Below are positions 16,467 through 24,680 of a stretch of DNA of 64,000 bases, piece by piece (position 1 is the first letter of the stretch; every line of letters begins with the position of its first letter). Source of the stretch: Micromonospora zamorensis (GTDB taxonomy: Bacteria; Actinomycetota; Actinomycetes; Mycobacteriales; Micromonosporaceae). The notes beneath the pieces were generated by a model, which saw only the letters and a program-made list of their open reading frames with translations, had not been told where the DNA came from and ran no database searches. The stretch lies in contig NZ_LT607755.1 in NCBI RefSeq assembly GCF_900090275.1, forward strand, positions 6,944,001 through 7,008,000. Direction: 5' to 3'. The translations under genes were made by a program, and so were the position numbers.

Positions 16467-17765
16467 TCAGCTGACTGTGTATTCGGGGCTGACCAGGCCG
16501 GCGGCCAGCAACTTGCGGGGCTCGTCGGCCAGCGGCGTGAGGGCGGCACGGGTGCGCGCGCTCCAGTCGTCGACCACCAGCAGTCGGGCCAGCGCGTCCG
16601 GTCGGCCGGCGGTGGGCGCGGCGGTCAGCCGGGCCAGCACCGCTGGTGCCGTGGCGGCGGCGAGCATCCCGGCGGTGCGCAGCCGGGCCTGCAACGACGA
16701 GGTGGTCAGCCAGGCCGCCCCGGCGGGCCAGCCACCCACGCTGGGCGGTCGCAGCGGCACCTGGTCCAGGGCGTTCAGACCGGCCAGCAGTTGTTTGCGT
16801 TGCTGCTCGGGCAGGGCGGAGGGTCGGATGCCGAGCTGGCGTAGCGCACCTACCAGCCACTCCACCGGCTGCTTGACCAGCGTGCCCCGGGACTGGGCGA
16901 AGGCCGGCGTGGAGAAGAGCGCGCGCAGGGTCGCGGCGGTGTCCGCGCCGGCCAGGCCGTCCGGTGCCGGCACCTCGGTGCCCGCGTAGCGGAACCAGAG
17001 CCGCCCGGCCACGAAGGTCGCCGCCGCGGGTTGGGCGGCCAGCAGCCCGGCGTACGCCTCGGCGTCGAACCGGCTGCTCTGCCCGAGGATGGTCTTCTCG
17101 CCGGGGTCGTGCCGCCTGGCCTCGAACCGGGCGACACCGGTACGCCGGTCGACCACCCAGCCCGTCAGGGCGCGCGCACCGGCCTTCACGTCCGCCTCGG
17201 TGTAGTTGCCGATGCCGAGGGTGAACAGCTCCATCAGCTCGCGGGCCAGGTTCTCGTTCGGTGCCTTGCGGGTGTTCTTCTGCCCGTCCAGCCAAAGGAT
17301 CAGGGCGGGGTCGCGCACCATCGCCGCGACCAGCGGGCCGAGCGGCCCCCGTCCGTGGCGGCGCAGCGTCTCCAACTGACCCAGCATCGTCCGCGCGGAC
17401 TTGACCTTCTGAGCGCTGGTCGCCCAGTGCCCGTGCCAGAAGAAGAGCAGCTTCTCGGTCAGCCCGTCCTCGGCGGCCACCATCCGGTCCAGCCACCACC
17501 CGGTGACCTGCTGGAGCTGCTCACGGCGCTCCGCGTTGGCCTGCTGCCGCTGCTCCCGGGTGGATTCGCCGGTCAGCCGGGCGTACGGGTCCGCGGCCAG
17601 CGCCGGCGGTGGGGTGGCCGCCGCACCACGGTCGGCCCGACCGGGGGCGAGCAGCCGGTCCAGCGTCGCCGCCGGGCCGGCCCGCTCGGCCGCGTCCACC
17701 TCGTCGGCGGTCGGCCCGAAGGTGGCCCGGCGCAGCAGGTGCGCCACCGCTTCACGATCGCTCAT
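16467..17765 (-). CDS. DUF1800 family protein
   Basis: A 432-aa, mostly helical protein with DUF1800 signatures: HLLRRATFGPT near the N-terminus, KLLFFWHGHWATS, and NENLARELMELFTLGIGNYTE (residues about 170-190). It is the first gene of a two-gene operon with the Tat-exported DUF1501 protein. The pair is widespread but uncharacterised; joint secretion and action on a surface polymer has been proposed from context. TAGCGT ends 8 nt before the ATG. Confidence 0.92.
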   Translation of the reverse strand: MSDREAVAHLLRRATFGPTADEVDAAERAGPAATLDRLLAPGRADRGAAATPPPALAADPYARLTGESTREQRQQANAERREQLQQVTGWWLDRMVAAEDGLTEKLLFFWHGHWATSAQKVKSARTMLGQLETLRRHGRGPLGPLVAAMVRDPALILWLDGQKNTRKAPNENLARELMELFTLGIGNYTEADVKAGARALTGWVVDRRTGVARFEARRHDPGEKTILGQSSRFDAEAYAGLLAAQPAAATFVAGRLWFRYAGTEVPAPDGLAGADTAATLRALFSTPAFAQSRGTLVKQPVEWLVGALRQLGIRPSALPEQQRKQLLAGLNALDQVPLRPPSVGGWPAGAAWLTTSSLQARLRTAGMLAAATAPAVLARLTAAPTAGRPDALARLLVVDDWSARTRAALTPLADEPRKLLAAGLVSPEYTVS

Positions 17766-17773
17766 ACCTGCCG

Positions 17774-17779
17774 ACGCTA
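17774..17779 (-). promoter_or_regulatory. -10-like TAGCGT of the DUF1800-DUF1501 operon
   Basis: TAGCGT on the minus strand ends 8 nt before the ATG at 17765. Confidence 0.5.
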
Positions 17780-17824
17780 GGTGGCCCGTGTTCGAGGACG
17801 GTAAGGGCGGCGTCCGAATCGCGT

Positions 17825-18616
17825 TCAGCGTCCCTCGAAGACCGGTTTCTGCTTGGCGACGAAGGCGAGCGTGGCCGCCCGGTGGTCGGCGGTGGCACCG
17901 CAGATCGACTGGGCCTGCGCCTCGGCCGCGAGGGCGTCGGCGAGGGTGCCGGCGTCGGCGATGGAGAGTTGCCGCTTGATCGCCCCGTACGCGACGGTGG
18001 GGCCGGCGGCGAGGCGGGCGGCCAACTCCTGTGCTGCCGGCAGCACCTGCTCGTCGTCGTCGGTCAGCCGGTTGAGCAGCCCCAGCCGGCAGGCCTCCTC
18101 GGCGCGGACCGGCTCGGCCAGCATCAGCAGCTCCACCGCCTTGGCGTGGCCGACCAGTCGGGGCAGCGTCCAGGAGGCGCCGGTGTCGGCGGCGAGGCCG
18201 ACCTTGGCGAAGGCCATCAGGAAACTGGTCGTCGGCCCGCCGATGCGGATGTCGGCGAGGAACGCCAACGACGCGCCTGCCCCGGCGGCCATCCCACGGA
18301 CCGCGGCGACCACCGGCTTGGGCAGGTTGGCCAGCCGGGCGGCGATCGGGTTGTAGTGCGCCCGCACGGTGCCCAGCGGGTCACTGGCGGAGTTCTCCAG
18401 GGTCGACACGTGCTCGCGCAGGTCCTGACCGGCGCTGAACGATCCGCCCGCCCCGGCCAGCACGACCGCGCGGCAGGACCGGTCGGTCTCCAGCTCCGCC
18501 AGGGCGTCCCGCAGCGCCTCCTTGAGCGCCACGTCGAGCGCGTTCATCGCGTTCGGCCGGTTCAGCGTGAGGGTGACGACGGCGTCGGTCCGGTCGACCA
18601 GCAGCGGCTCGGTCAC
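17825..18616 (-). CDS. Enoyl-CoA hydratase/isomerase (PaaG-like)
   Basis: A 263-aa crotonase-fold protein. LTLNRPNAMNALD and the first oxyanion strand GGSFSAGQDLREH are typical, and VRGMAAGAGASLAFLADI supplies the second oxyanion-hole glycine. The position where classical hydratases have a catalytic Glu reads GLAADTGASWTLPRLVG, with Asp, as in PaaG-type isomerases. It follows a paaX gene by 4 bp, so it is likely PaaG (ring-opened 1,2-epoxyphenylacetyl-CoA isomerase) or a related aromatic-CoA enzyme. The start is the GTG at 18616. Confidence 0.88.
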   Translation of the reverse strand: MTEPLLVDRTDAVVTLTLNRPNAMNALDVALKEALRDALAELETDRSCRAVVLAGAGGSFSAGQDLREHVSTLENSASDPLGTVRAHYNPIAARLANLPKPVVAAVRGMAAGAGASLAFLADIRIGGPTTSFLMAFAKVGLAADTGASWTLPRLVGHAKAVELLMLAEPVRAEEACRLGLLNRLTDDDEQVLPAAQELAARLAAGPTVAYGAIKRQLSIADAGTLADALAAEAQAQSICGATADHRAATLAFVAKQKPVFEGR

Positions 18617-18620
18617 GTGT

Positions 18621-19439
18621 CTAACGACCCTTCTGTCGGACGAGGCGGTTGCCGGCGTCGAGGCACTGTTCGACGTACCGGTCGGCGGCCGGACGCAGAC
18701 GTGCCGCGTGCCGGTCGAAGAAACTGGCCGCGGCGGTGCCGGGCCAGCGCTCGGGCAGCAGCGCCGGGGGCAGCTGCGGGTCCTGGAACAGGAACGTACG
18801 CCACGCGTGCACGAGCCGGAACCGGGTCGCGTACGCCTCCTCGTCGCTGCTGCGCACGGTGACCGCCGCGAGCAGCGGGCGCTGGTCCGCGACGAACCGC
18901 TCGTAGGCGTGGCCGATCTCGGTGAGGTTCCACGCCCGCCGGACCACACCCATCGCGCCGGGGGTGCCGGCGAAGTGCGAGGCGGTGAACCGCTCGAACC
19001 GGATGCCGGCCTCGGCGAGGAGCAGGTCCACGTCCTCGGCGGGGCGGGTGGCGACCCAGGTCTGCTCGTCGAGGGTGCCGTAGCCGAGGAAGCTCAGGTT
19101 GGAGGCGAGCCGCTGCCGGTCCCGTCGGGAGCCGGGGGCCTCCAGCACCAGCAGATCGAACCGGCCGTCCCAGGTGACCCGGCCGGTCCGGTAGATCCGG
19201 GCCGCTGCCTCGTCGAGTCGTCGGGCTGCTTTCGGTGTGATCGAATATCCCGGTCCGGAGACCAATCGGAGTGGCTCCAGCCAGCCCTGGCGCACCATCC
19301 GAGACACTGCGGTGCGAACGGCTGGCGGTGCGATTCCCAGCGGCGCCAGCAGCTTGACCAGGGCAGCAACCGGTGCACGGCCACCCCTCGGACGGAGGTG
19401 GTCGCCGTACAGGTCGAAGAGTGCCGACCGTGCCTGCAT
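18621..19439 (-). CDS. paaX: PaaX-family transcriptional repressor
   Basis: A 272-aa regulator with the PaaX layout: an N-terminal winged HTH (ALVKLLAPLGIAPPAVRT AVSRM), a central domain around VTWDGRFDLLVLE, and a C-terminal domain near YERFVADQRPLL. PaaX proteins repress phenylacetate catabolism and respond to phenylacetyl-CoA. It heads an operon with the enoyl-CoA hydratase; the rest of the paa genes are not in the window. The 190 bp upstream should hold its operator, which I could not define. Confidence 0.9.
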   Translation of the reverse strand: MQARSALFDLYGDHLRPRGGRAPVAALVKLLAPLGIAPPAVRTAVSRMVRQGWLEPLRLVSGPGYSITPKAARRLDEAAARIYRTGRVTWDGRFDLLVLEAPGSRRDRQRLASNLSFLGYGTLDEQTWVATRPAEDVDLLLAEAGIRFERFTASHFAGTPGAMGVVRRAWNLTEIGHAYERFVADQRPLLAAVTVRSSDEEAYATRFRLVHAWRTFLFQDPQLPPALLPERWPGTAAASFFDRHAARLRPAADRYVEQCLDAGNRLVRQKGR

Positions 19440-19629
19440 GACCGCACATTGTGACAGGCCTTCTCAAGATAAGCTAGATGCTGTTACATCAATGCTGCTC
19501 CGGTTTGGGTCCGGCGGTGTTCATCAGGGAAAATCGTTGGTCGACACCCCCGTGACCGTTGCGGGTGGTCGAGACGAAGTGGCTGTGGGGCAACCCACCG
19601 ACCCTGGTGTAGGTCTGAGGGGAGACAAC

Positions 19630-19797
19630 ATGGCGGCGATGAAGCCGCGGACGGGCGACGGTCCGCTGGAAGTCACCAAGGAGGGGCGGGGCATCGTCAT
19701 GCGGGTCCCGCTGGAGGGCGGTGGCCGGCTCGTCGTCGAGATGACTCCCGACGAGGCCAACGCGCTCGGTGACGCGTTGAAGGCAGCGGCCGGCTGA
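19630..19797 (+). CDS. DUF3117 small conserved protein
   Basis: A 55-aa protein, MAAMKPRTGDGPLEVTKEG onward, nearly invariant across actinobacteria (Rv1211 in M. tuberculosis). It is predicted to be a small beta-rich protein; its function is unknown. A GAGGGGAGA ribosome-binding site precedes the ATG. The longer frame upstream (from 19237) is antisense to paaX. Two hairpins follow the stop. Confidence 0.93.
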   Translation: MAAMKPRTGDGPLEVTKEGRGIVMRVPLEGGGRLVVEMTPDEANALGDALKAAAG

Positions 19798-19808
19798 GTA
19801 AGGAGTGG

Positions 19809-19832
19809 TCCGGGCGGCTCACGCCGCCCGGA
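19809..19832 (+). terminator. First hairpin after DUF3117
   Basis: TCCGGGCGGC (19809-19818) and GCCGCCCGGA (19823-19832) pair perfectly around a 4-nt loop and are followed by GCGTTCTT. Confidence 0.75.
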
Positions 19833-19842
19833 GCGTTCTTGC

Positions 19843-19879
19843 GACCCTGAGCCACCGGTAACGCCGGTGGCTCAGGGTC
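19843..19879 (+). terminator. Second hairpin, between DUF3117 and pepA
   Basis: A perfect 16-bp stem (19843-19858 with 19864-19879) has a TAACG loop and is followed by TTCATC. Together with the preceding hairpin it separates the DUF3117 transcript from pepA. Confidence 0.75.
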
Positions 19880-19944
19880 TTCATCAGCGCGGGCAGGCGG
19901 GCTCGGTTCCGCTCCGCGACACTTTCCTGGAGGTACGGTCCCGC

Positions 19945-21420
19945 GTGCTCGCCATCCGTCTGATCGCCGAGCCCGACCGGCTCGACGTGCTCGTCCTGCC
20001 TGTTCGCACCGCCGATGCGGCAGCGGGAGGTGACACCTCGGCCGAGCCCGTCTCGACCGCCGTGGCACCCCCGGACGGCACGGCCGACGAGGCCGCCGCG
20101 CTGGTGCCGGCGGCCCGACTGAGCGGACGGGCCGGTGAGATCCACACCCAGCTCCGCCCCGGGCGCACTCCCGGCCGGCTGCTGCTGCTCGGCATCGGTG
20201 ACGGCGACGAGGCGGCCTGGCGGACGGCTGGCGCGGCCCTGGCCCGCTCCGCTGCGGATGAGATCCATATCACCATCGCGTTACCGGAGGGCGTGACTCC
20301 GGCCGCCGTCCGCGGGTTCACCGAGGGGCTGCTGCTCGCCCCATACCGGTTCCGGATGACCGAGGCCGGCACCACAGCGGCGCTCAGCAGCGTCGATCTG
20401 CTGCTGGCCGACCCGGGCGCGTTCGAGGCCATCGTCGCCACGGCCCAGACCACCGCGGCGATGACCCACCTCGCCCGTGACCTGACCAACACCCCCAGCT
20501 CGCTGAAGAACCCGCAGTGGTTCGCCGAGCAGGTGGCCTCCGCCGCAGCCGACCTGCCGCACCTGCGGCTGCGGGTCCGTGGCCCGGACGAGCTGGCCGC
20601 CGAGGGCTTCGGCGGCATCCTCGCCGTGGGCGGCGGCTCGGCCAGCGGCCCCCGACTCGTCGAACTGGACTGGCACCCCGCCGACGCGCGTACGCACGTT
20701 GTGCTGATCGGCAAGGGCATCACCTTCGACACCGGCGGCATCTCGATCAAGCCGGTGCCGGCGATGAAACTGATGCGCAAGGACATGGCCGGCGCCGCCG
20801 CCGTCGTGGCCGCCACCCTGGGCGCCGCCATGCTGCGGCTGCCGGTCCGGGTCACCACGCTGGCCCCGCTCGCCGAGAACATGGTCAGCGGCTCCGCGTT
20901 CCGCCCCGGCGACGTCGTCCGGCACTACGGGGGCACGACCAGCGAGACGACCAACTCCGACGCCGAGGGCCGGCTGGTCCTCGCCGACGCGCTCGCGTAC
21001 GCGGTGCAGCAGCTCAAGCCGGACCTGCTGCTCGACCTGGCCACCCTCACCGGCGCCAACGCCGTAGCCCTGGGCAAGCGCACCGCCGCCCTGTACAGCG
21101 AGAACGACCAGCTGGCCGCCGACGTGCGGGCCGCGGCCGAGGCCGCCGGCGAGTCGGTGTGGCGGATGCCGCTGCACGGCGACTACGTCGAATACCTGGG
21201 CAGCGAGATCGCCGACCTCTACAGCGCGCCGGCGCAGGGTGCCGGCTCGGTGCTGGCCGCCCTCTACCTGCGTGAGTTCACGGGCGACCTACGCGACCGC
21301 TGGCTGCACCTGGACATGTCGGCCCCGTCCTGGGCGGACGGCGACCACGCCGAGGTCAGCCGAGGCGCCACCGGCTGGGGCGTCCGTTGGTTGCTGCGCT
21401 GGCTGGCCAGCGTCGACTGA
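19945..21420 (+). CDS. pepA: Leucyl aminopeptidase (M17)
   Basis: A 491-aa cytosolic di-metal aminopeptidase. The M17 signatures are present: GKGITFDTGGISIKP (metal-binding Lys/Asp), MRKDMAGAAAV, and NSDAEGRLVLADALAY with the bicarbonate-binding Arg. The N-terminal macro-like domain spans about residues 1-160. The start is taken as GTG 19945, with GGAGG 11 nt upstream; the frame opens at 19867, but that region is inside the terminator hairpin. It is convergent with the O-methyltransferase gene, with 5 bp between stops. Confidence 0.94.
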   Translation: MLAIRLIAEPDRLDVLVLPVRTADAAAGGDTSAEPVSTAVAPPDGTADEAAALVPAARLSGRAGEIHTQLRPGRTPGRLLLLGIGDGDEAAWRTAGAALARSAADEIHITIALPEGVTPAAVRGFTEGLLLAPYRFRMTEAGTTAALSSVDLLLADPGAFEAIVATAQTTAAMTHLARDLTNTPSSLKNPQWFAEQVASAAADLPHLRLRVRGPDELAAEGFGGILAVGGGSASGPRLVELDWHPADARTHVVLIGKGITFDTGGISIKPVPAMKLMRKDMAGAAAVVAATLGAAMLRLPVRVTTLAPLAENMVSGSAFRPGDVVRHYGGTTSETTNSDAEGRLVLADALAYAVQQLKPDLLLDLATLTGANAVALGKRTAALYSENDQLAADVRAAAEAAGESVWRMPLHGDYVEYLGSEIADLYSAPAQGAGSVLAALYLREFTGDLRDRWLHLDMSAPSWADGDHAEVSRGATGWGVRWLLRWLASVD

Positions 21421-21425
21421 CCAGG

Positions 21426-22145
21426 TCAGCACTTCACCGCGGCGAGCACCCCGTGGCCGACCGGAAGCAGAGCGGGGATCCAGTGCTCCGACTCCCGGAC
21501 CGCCTTGATCGTCTCGCGGACGGTCACCGTCTCCGCGTCCCGAGCGGCAGGGTCACCGATCCGGCCGCCGGCAAGCACACCGTTGAGCGCGAGCACGCCC
21601 CCCGGGCGCAACAACCGCAGCGCCGCCTCCACGCAGGCGTGGAAGCCGGTCGCCTCCGCGTCCACGAAGACAAGGTCGTACGCGCCGTCGGCGAGCCGGG
21701 GCAGCACGTCCAACGCGCGACCGGTGATGATCCGCGTACGGCCGGCGGCGAAGCCCGCCTCGGCGAAGATCCGTCGCGCGATCCGCTGGTGCTCCACCTC
21801 CACGTCGATGGTGGTGAGCACGCCGTCGGCGCGCATGCCGCGGAGCAGCCAGACGCCGCTCACCCCGGTGCCGGTGCCGATCTCCACCACGGCGCGGGCG
21901 TTGCCGGCAGCGGCCAGCAGCCGCAGCGCCGCTCCCGCGCCGGGGGTGACCGCGTCGAGGCCCACCTCCCGGGCCAGGCTGCGGGCGGTGCGCAGAACGA
22001 GGTCCTCGGTGACGTACGACTCGGCGAACTGTTGAGCCTGTGCCGTCGAACTGCCGGAACCGGCGACCGTGGCGATGGGGCACCTCCGGGGGCGGTGCGT
22101 GGTGCGGGGGCGGGTTGGCACTGTGAGCGTAGAGGCGACCGTCAT
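21426..22145 (-). CDS. Class I SAM-dependent O-methyltransferase (Rv1220c-like)
   Basis: A 239-aa methyltransferase (from the ATG) with the SAM motif VVEIGTGTGVSGVWLL, the acidic residue in LTTIDVEVEHQR and post-motif YDLVFVDAEA. It matches the COMT-like Rv1220c type found next to htrA/tatB in mycobacteria. The start is debatable: the ATG at 22145 lacks a well-spaced Shine-Dalgarno, while GGAGGTG (22081-22087) stands perfectly placed before an in-frame ATC at 22076, which would give 216 aa, near the mycobacterial N-terminus. The substrate is unknown. Confidence 0.9.
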   Translation of the reverse strand: MTVASTLTVPTRPRTTHRPRRCPIATVAGSGSSTAQAQQFAESYVTEDLVLRTARSLAREVGLDAVTPGAGAALRLLAAAGNARAVVEIGTGTGVSGVWLLRGMRADGVLTTIDVEVEHQRIARRIFAEAGFAAGRTRIITGRALDVLPRLADGAYDLVFVDAEATGFHACVEAALRLLRPGGVLALNGVLAGGRIGDPAARDAETVTVRETIKAVRESEHWIPALLPVGHGVLAAVKC

Positions 22146-22309
22146 GAGGCGCAGCCGCGCCTCCGCCTGTTGCGATCACCGGGGCAAGCGGTGACTCCAT
22201 CGCGGGCATCCGTGCAATCCTGGAGGCGGTATCCCGTCAGCCGCGACCGAACCGGCCCGTGGCCGGGCGACGCGGCGCGGGATCCGGGGACGGACTGGGA
22301 GGCACCGAC

Positions 22310-23869
22310 GTGACCGACGGCTGGGACTGGCGCCGGGGCGGTGAGACCCCGGCGGGACCGCCCGGGGCAGGGACCCCTCCGGCGGGATCGCCGACCACGC
22401 CAGGGGCTGGCAACGTGCCCATCGTGCCGTCAGCCGGCGGCCCGGCACCAGGGCACCCGCCGACGACGCCCGGGGCCGCTGTGCCGCCTGTCGGGCCCTC
22501 GTCGAGCTGGCCCGCACCCGGCACGTACGGCCCGGCTGGGGCGTCGCCCTGGCCCGCAGCTGGCACGTACGACTCAGCCGGGGCGTCGCCCTGGCCGGCA
22601 CCTGGCACCTACGGCCCGGCTGGGCCCTCGTCGAGCTGGCCGGCACCCGGCACGTCCGGCACGGTTGGGGCGTCGCCCTGGTGGTCGGACGCGCTTGCTG
22701 ATCCATGGCGGGACCCGGCTGCGCCGACCGCGGTGGTGGTGCCCGGAGTGGTGGCGACCGGCGCCGAGCCCGAGGTGGTCACCGACCCGGACGCGCCGGG
22801 CCGACCGACGCTGCGTCACCTGCTGCTCATCCCCGTACTCACCGCACTGCTGGCCGGCACCCTCGGCGGCGCGCTCGGCTACGCGTTCGCGGTCCGCGGC
22901 GGGGCCGGTGAGGTGGTGCTCGGCGGTGCGCCGGCGGAGGCCCCGGCGCTGGCCCAGCGCAAACCGGAGTCACTGGCCGGTGTCGCCGAGCGGGTCCTGC
23001 CCAGCGTGGTCACCGTGCGGGTGAGCAGTCTCGGCGGCACCAGTGAGGGCTCCGGCTTCATCGCCACCGCCGACGGTCATGTGATCACCAACGACCATGT
23101 GGTGGCCGGCGGCACCGGCAAGGCCTCGGTGGTCTTCAACGACGGCAGCACCGCGCCGGCGACCATCGTCGGTCAGGACCCGGAATCGGACATCGCCGTG
23201 ATCAAGGTGAGTCGGCCCGGCCTGCGGGCGGTGGAGTTCGGGGACTCCGACGCGCTGGCCGTCGGCGACCCGGTGCTCGCCATGGGCTCACCGCTCTCGC
23301 TGGCCAACACGGTCACCGCCGGCATCGTGAGTGCCCTGGACCGGACGATGCAGGCCGGTGAGCCGGGCGGGCCGGTGCGCTACTACGCGGCGATCCAGAC
23401 CGACGCCGCGGTCAACCACGGCAACTCCGGCGGGCCGTTGGTCGACGGCGCCGGGCGGGTGGTCGGGGTCAACTCCACCATCAAGTCACTGGTCGCCGAG
23501 GGGCAGGAGGCCGGCAACATCGGCCTCGCCTTCGCCATCCCGATCAACCAGGCCAAACGGGTGACCCAGGACATCATCGGCACCGGCAAGGCCCGGCGTA
23601 CGGTGATCGGCGCCCGCGTGGACGGCCCGACCGGAGCTCTCGGGGGTGGCCTGCGACTGGCGGAGGTGGAGCCGTCCGGCCCGGCGGCCGGCGCCGGGTT
23701 GAAGGTCGGCGACGTGATCCTCAAGATCAACGGCCGGCCGATGACCGAGCCGACGGACCTGACCGCGCTGGTACGCAAGTACGCGCCTGGATCGGTGGTG
23801 ACCGTCGAGTTCCGGCGGGGCTCCGACCGGCAGAACACCTCGGTAACTCTCGCCGCGGACGCGAAGTGA
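22310..23869 (+). CDS. htrA: HtrA-like trypsin/PDZ membrane serine protease
   Basis: A 519-aa envelope protease. The cytoplasmic N-terminus (about residues 1-150) is Pro/Gly/Ala-rich with four imperfect repeats of the type SWPAPGTYGPAGASP. One transmembrane helix follows (LLLIPVLTALLAGTLGGALG), then a trypsin-like domain with His in TNDHVVAG, Asp in ESDIAVIKV and Ser in HGNSGGPLV, then a C-terminal PDZ domain (GLKVGDVILKING). It handles misfolded envelope proteins. GTG 22310 has GGGAGG 7 nt upstream. As in M. tuberculosis, tatB follows. Confidence 0.93.
   Translation: MTDGWDWRRGGETPAGPPGAGTPPAGSPTTPGAGNVPIVPSAGGPAPGHPPTTPGAAVPPVGPSSSWPAPGTYGPAGASPWPAAGTYDSAGASPWPAPGTYGPAGPSSSWPAPGTSGTVGASPWWSDALADPWRDPAAPTAVVVPGVVATGAEPEVVTDPDAPGRPTLRHLLLIPVLTALLAGTLGGALGYAFAVRGGAGEVVLGGAPAEAPALAQRKPESLAGVAERVLPSVVTVRVSSLGGTSEGSGFIATADGHVITNDHVVAGGTGKASVVFNDGSTAPATIVGQDPESDIAVIKVSRPGLRAVEFGDSDALAVGDPVLAMGSPLSLANTVTAGIVSALDRTMQAGEPGGPVRYYAAIQTDAAVNHGNSGGPLVDGAGRVVGVNSTIKSLVAEGQEAGNIGLAFAIPINQAKRVTQDIIGTGKARRTVIGARVDGPTGALGGGLRLAEVEPSGPAAGAGLKVGDVILKINGRPMTEPTDLTALVRKYAPGSVVTVEFRRGSDRQNTSVTLAADAK
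22498..22689 (+). repeat. In-frame repeats in the htrA N-terminal region
   Basis: Four imperfect units of about 45 bp encode SSWPAPGTYGPAGASP-like blocks in the cytoplasmic domain of HtrA. Copy-number variation would keep the frame. Confidence 0.7.
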
Positions 23870-23945
23870 ACAGCGGCTCACCCCTTGCCCGAACGCCTCC
23901 CGGCGTGCGTAGTCTTGCTGCTGACGCCGAGAGGAGGCCAGCGGG

Positions 23946-24368
23946 ATGCTCGACAACCTGAACTGGTGGGAAATCGGAGCGCTGCTGCTCCTGGCGCTGC
24001 TGATCTTCGGTGACCGGCTGCCCGCAGTCATCACCGACGGCCTGCGGCTGGTGCGCAACCTGCGCAACATGGCCCGCAACGCCACCGGTGACCTGAGTCG
24101 CGAGCTGGGCACCGACATCCAGCTGGAGGACCTGCACCCGAAGGCGTTCATCCGCAAGCACCTCCTCAGCGAGGAGGACGAGGCGGCGATCCGTAAGCCG
24201 TTGCAGGGCGTCTATGACAACCTGCGCGCCGACGTCAGCAGCGTGCACGACGACCTCAAGGACGTGGCCAGCTCCGCCGACCTGAGGTCGGACGGCGCCC
24301 GGCCCGGCACGGCCACCACCAGCCCCTCGGCGCCGGCCCCCCGCGTCAGCTACGACGACGCCACCTGA
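23946..24368 (+). CDS. tatB: Sec-independent translocase protein TatB
   Basis: A 140-aa TatA/B-family protein: a short N-terminal helix (IGALLLLALLIFGDRLP), a hinge, then an amphipathic helix (VITDGLRLVRNLRNMA) and a charged tail. Length and the Asn/Trp-rich N-terminus suit TatB rather than TatA. It follows htrA by 76 bp with its own GAGAGGAGG ribosome-binding site. It would help export the RR-signal DUF1501 protein of this window. Confidence 0.92.
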   Translation: MLDNLNWWEIGALLLLALLIFGDRLPAVITDGLRLVRNLRNMARNATGDLSRELGTDIQLEDLHPKAFIRKHLLSEEDEAAIRKPLQGVYDNLRADVSSVHDDLKDVASSADLRSDGARPGTATTSPSAPAPRVSYDDAT

Positions 24369-24680
24369 CCGACCCCGCGTGCTCGGCCCGCGCTCGGCTC
24401 TGCCTCTGCGGCCTGCCGTCGTGCTCGCGCGGCCTGCGCTCGCCTTGATCAGCTCGGGTTTCAGGAAGTCGGCCTTAAATCGGCGCGGAACGCCCCGACT
24501 TTCAGAAACCCGAGTTGACCATGCGCCGCGCGGCCGTGCCGACCACGCGGCCACGCGGGCCGTGCCGACCACGCGGACCGTGGCGGCCGTGCCGGCCACG
24601 CCGGGGCTGGACTGCCCACCCGCAGACACGACTCAGCCCGCCGGCCAACAGTGGCCGACGGGCTGGCGGTGTCGTGGTGG
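24369..24680. other. 312-bp intergenic region with palindrome and GC repeats
   Basis: No gene is visible. It holds palindrome copy 1 (24444-24520) flanked on both sides by simple GC-rich repeats, the clearest at about 24521-24610 with units close to GCCGTGCCGACCACGCGG. It separates the convergent tatB and mrp genes. Confidence 0.75.
24444..24520. repeat. Dispersed ~80-bp palindromic repeat, copy 1
   Basis: The arms GATCAGCTCGGGTTTC... (left) and ...GAAACCCGAGTTGACC (right) match at 22 of 26 positions and can form a long hairpin. It shares sequence with copies at 54362-54440 and 62241-62321. It could also act as a terminator for tatB and mrp. Confidence 0.8.

Noticed and set aside
15211..17499. 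A 762-residue frame that would fuse extra sequence to the DUF1501 protein
   Set aside because: The recognisable protein starts at ATG 16452 with GGAGGAG and a Tat signal; the upstream part overlaps the DUF1800 gene in another frame.
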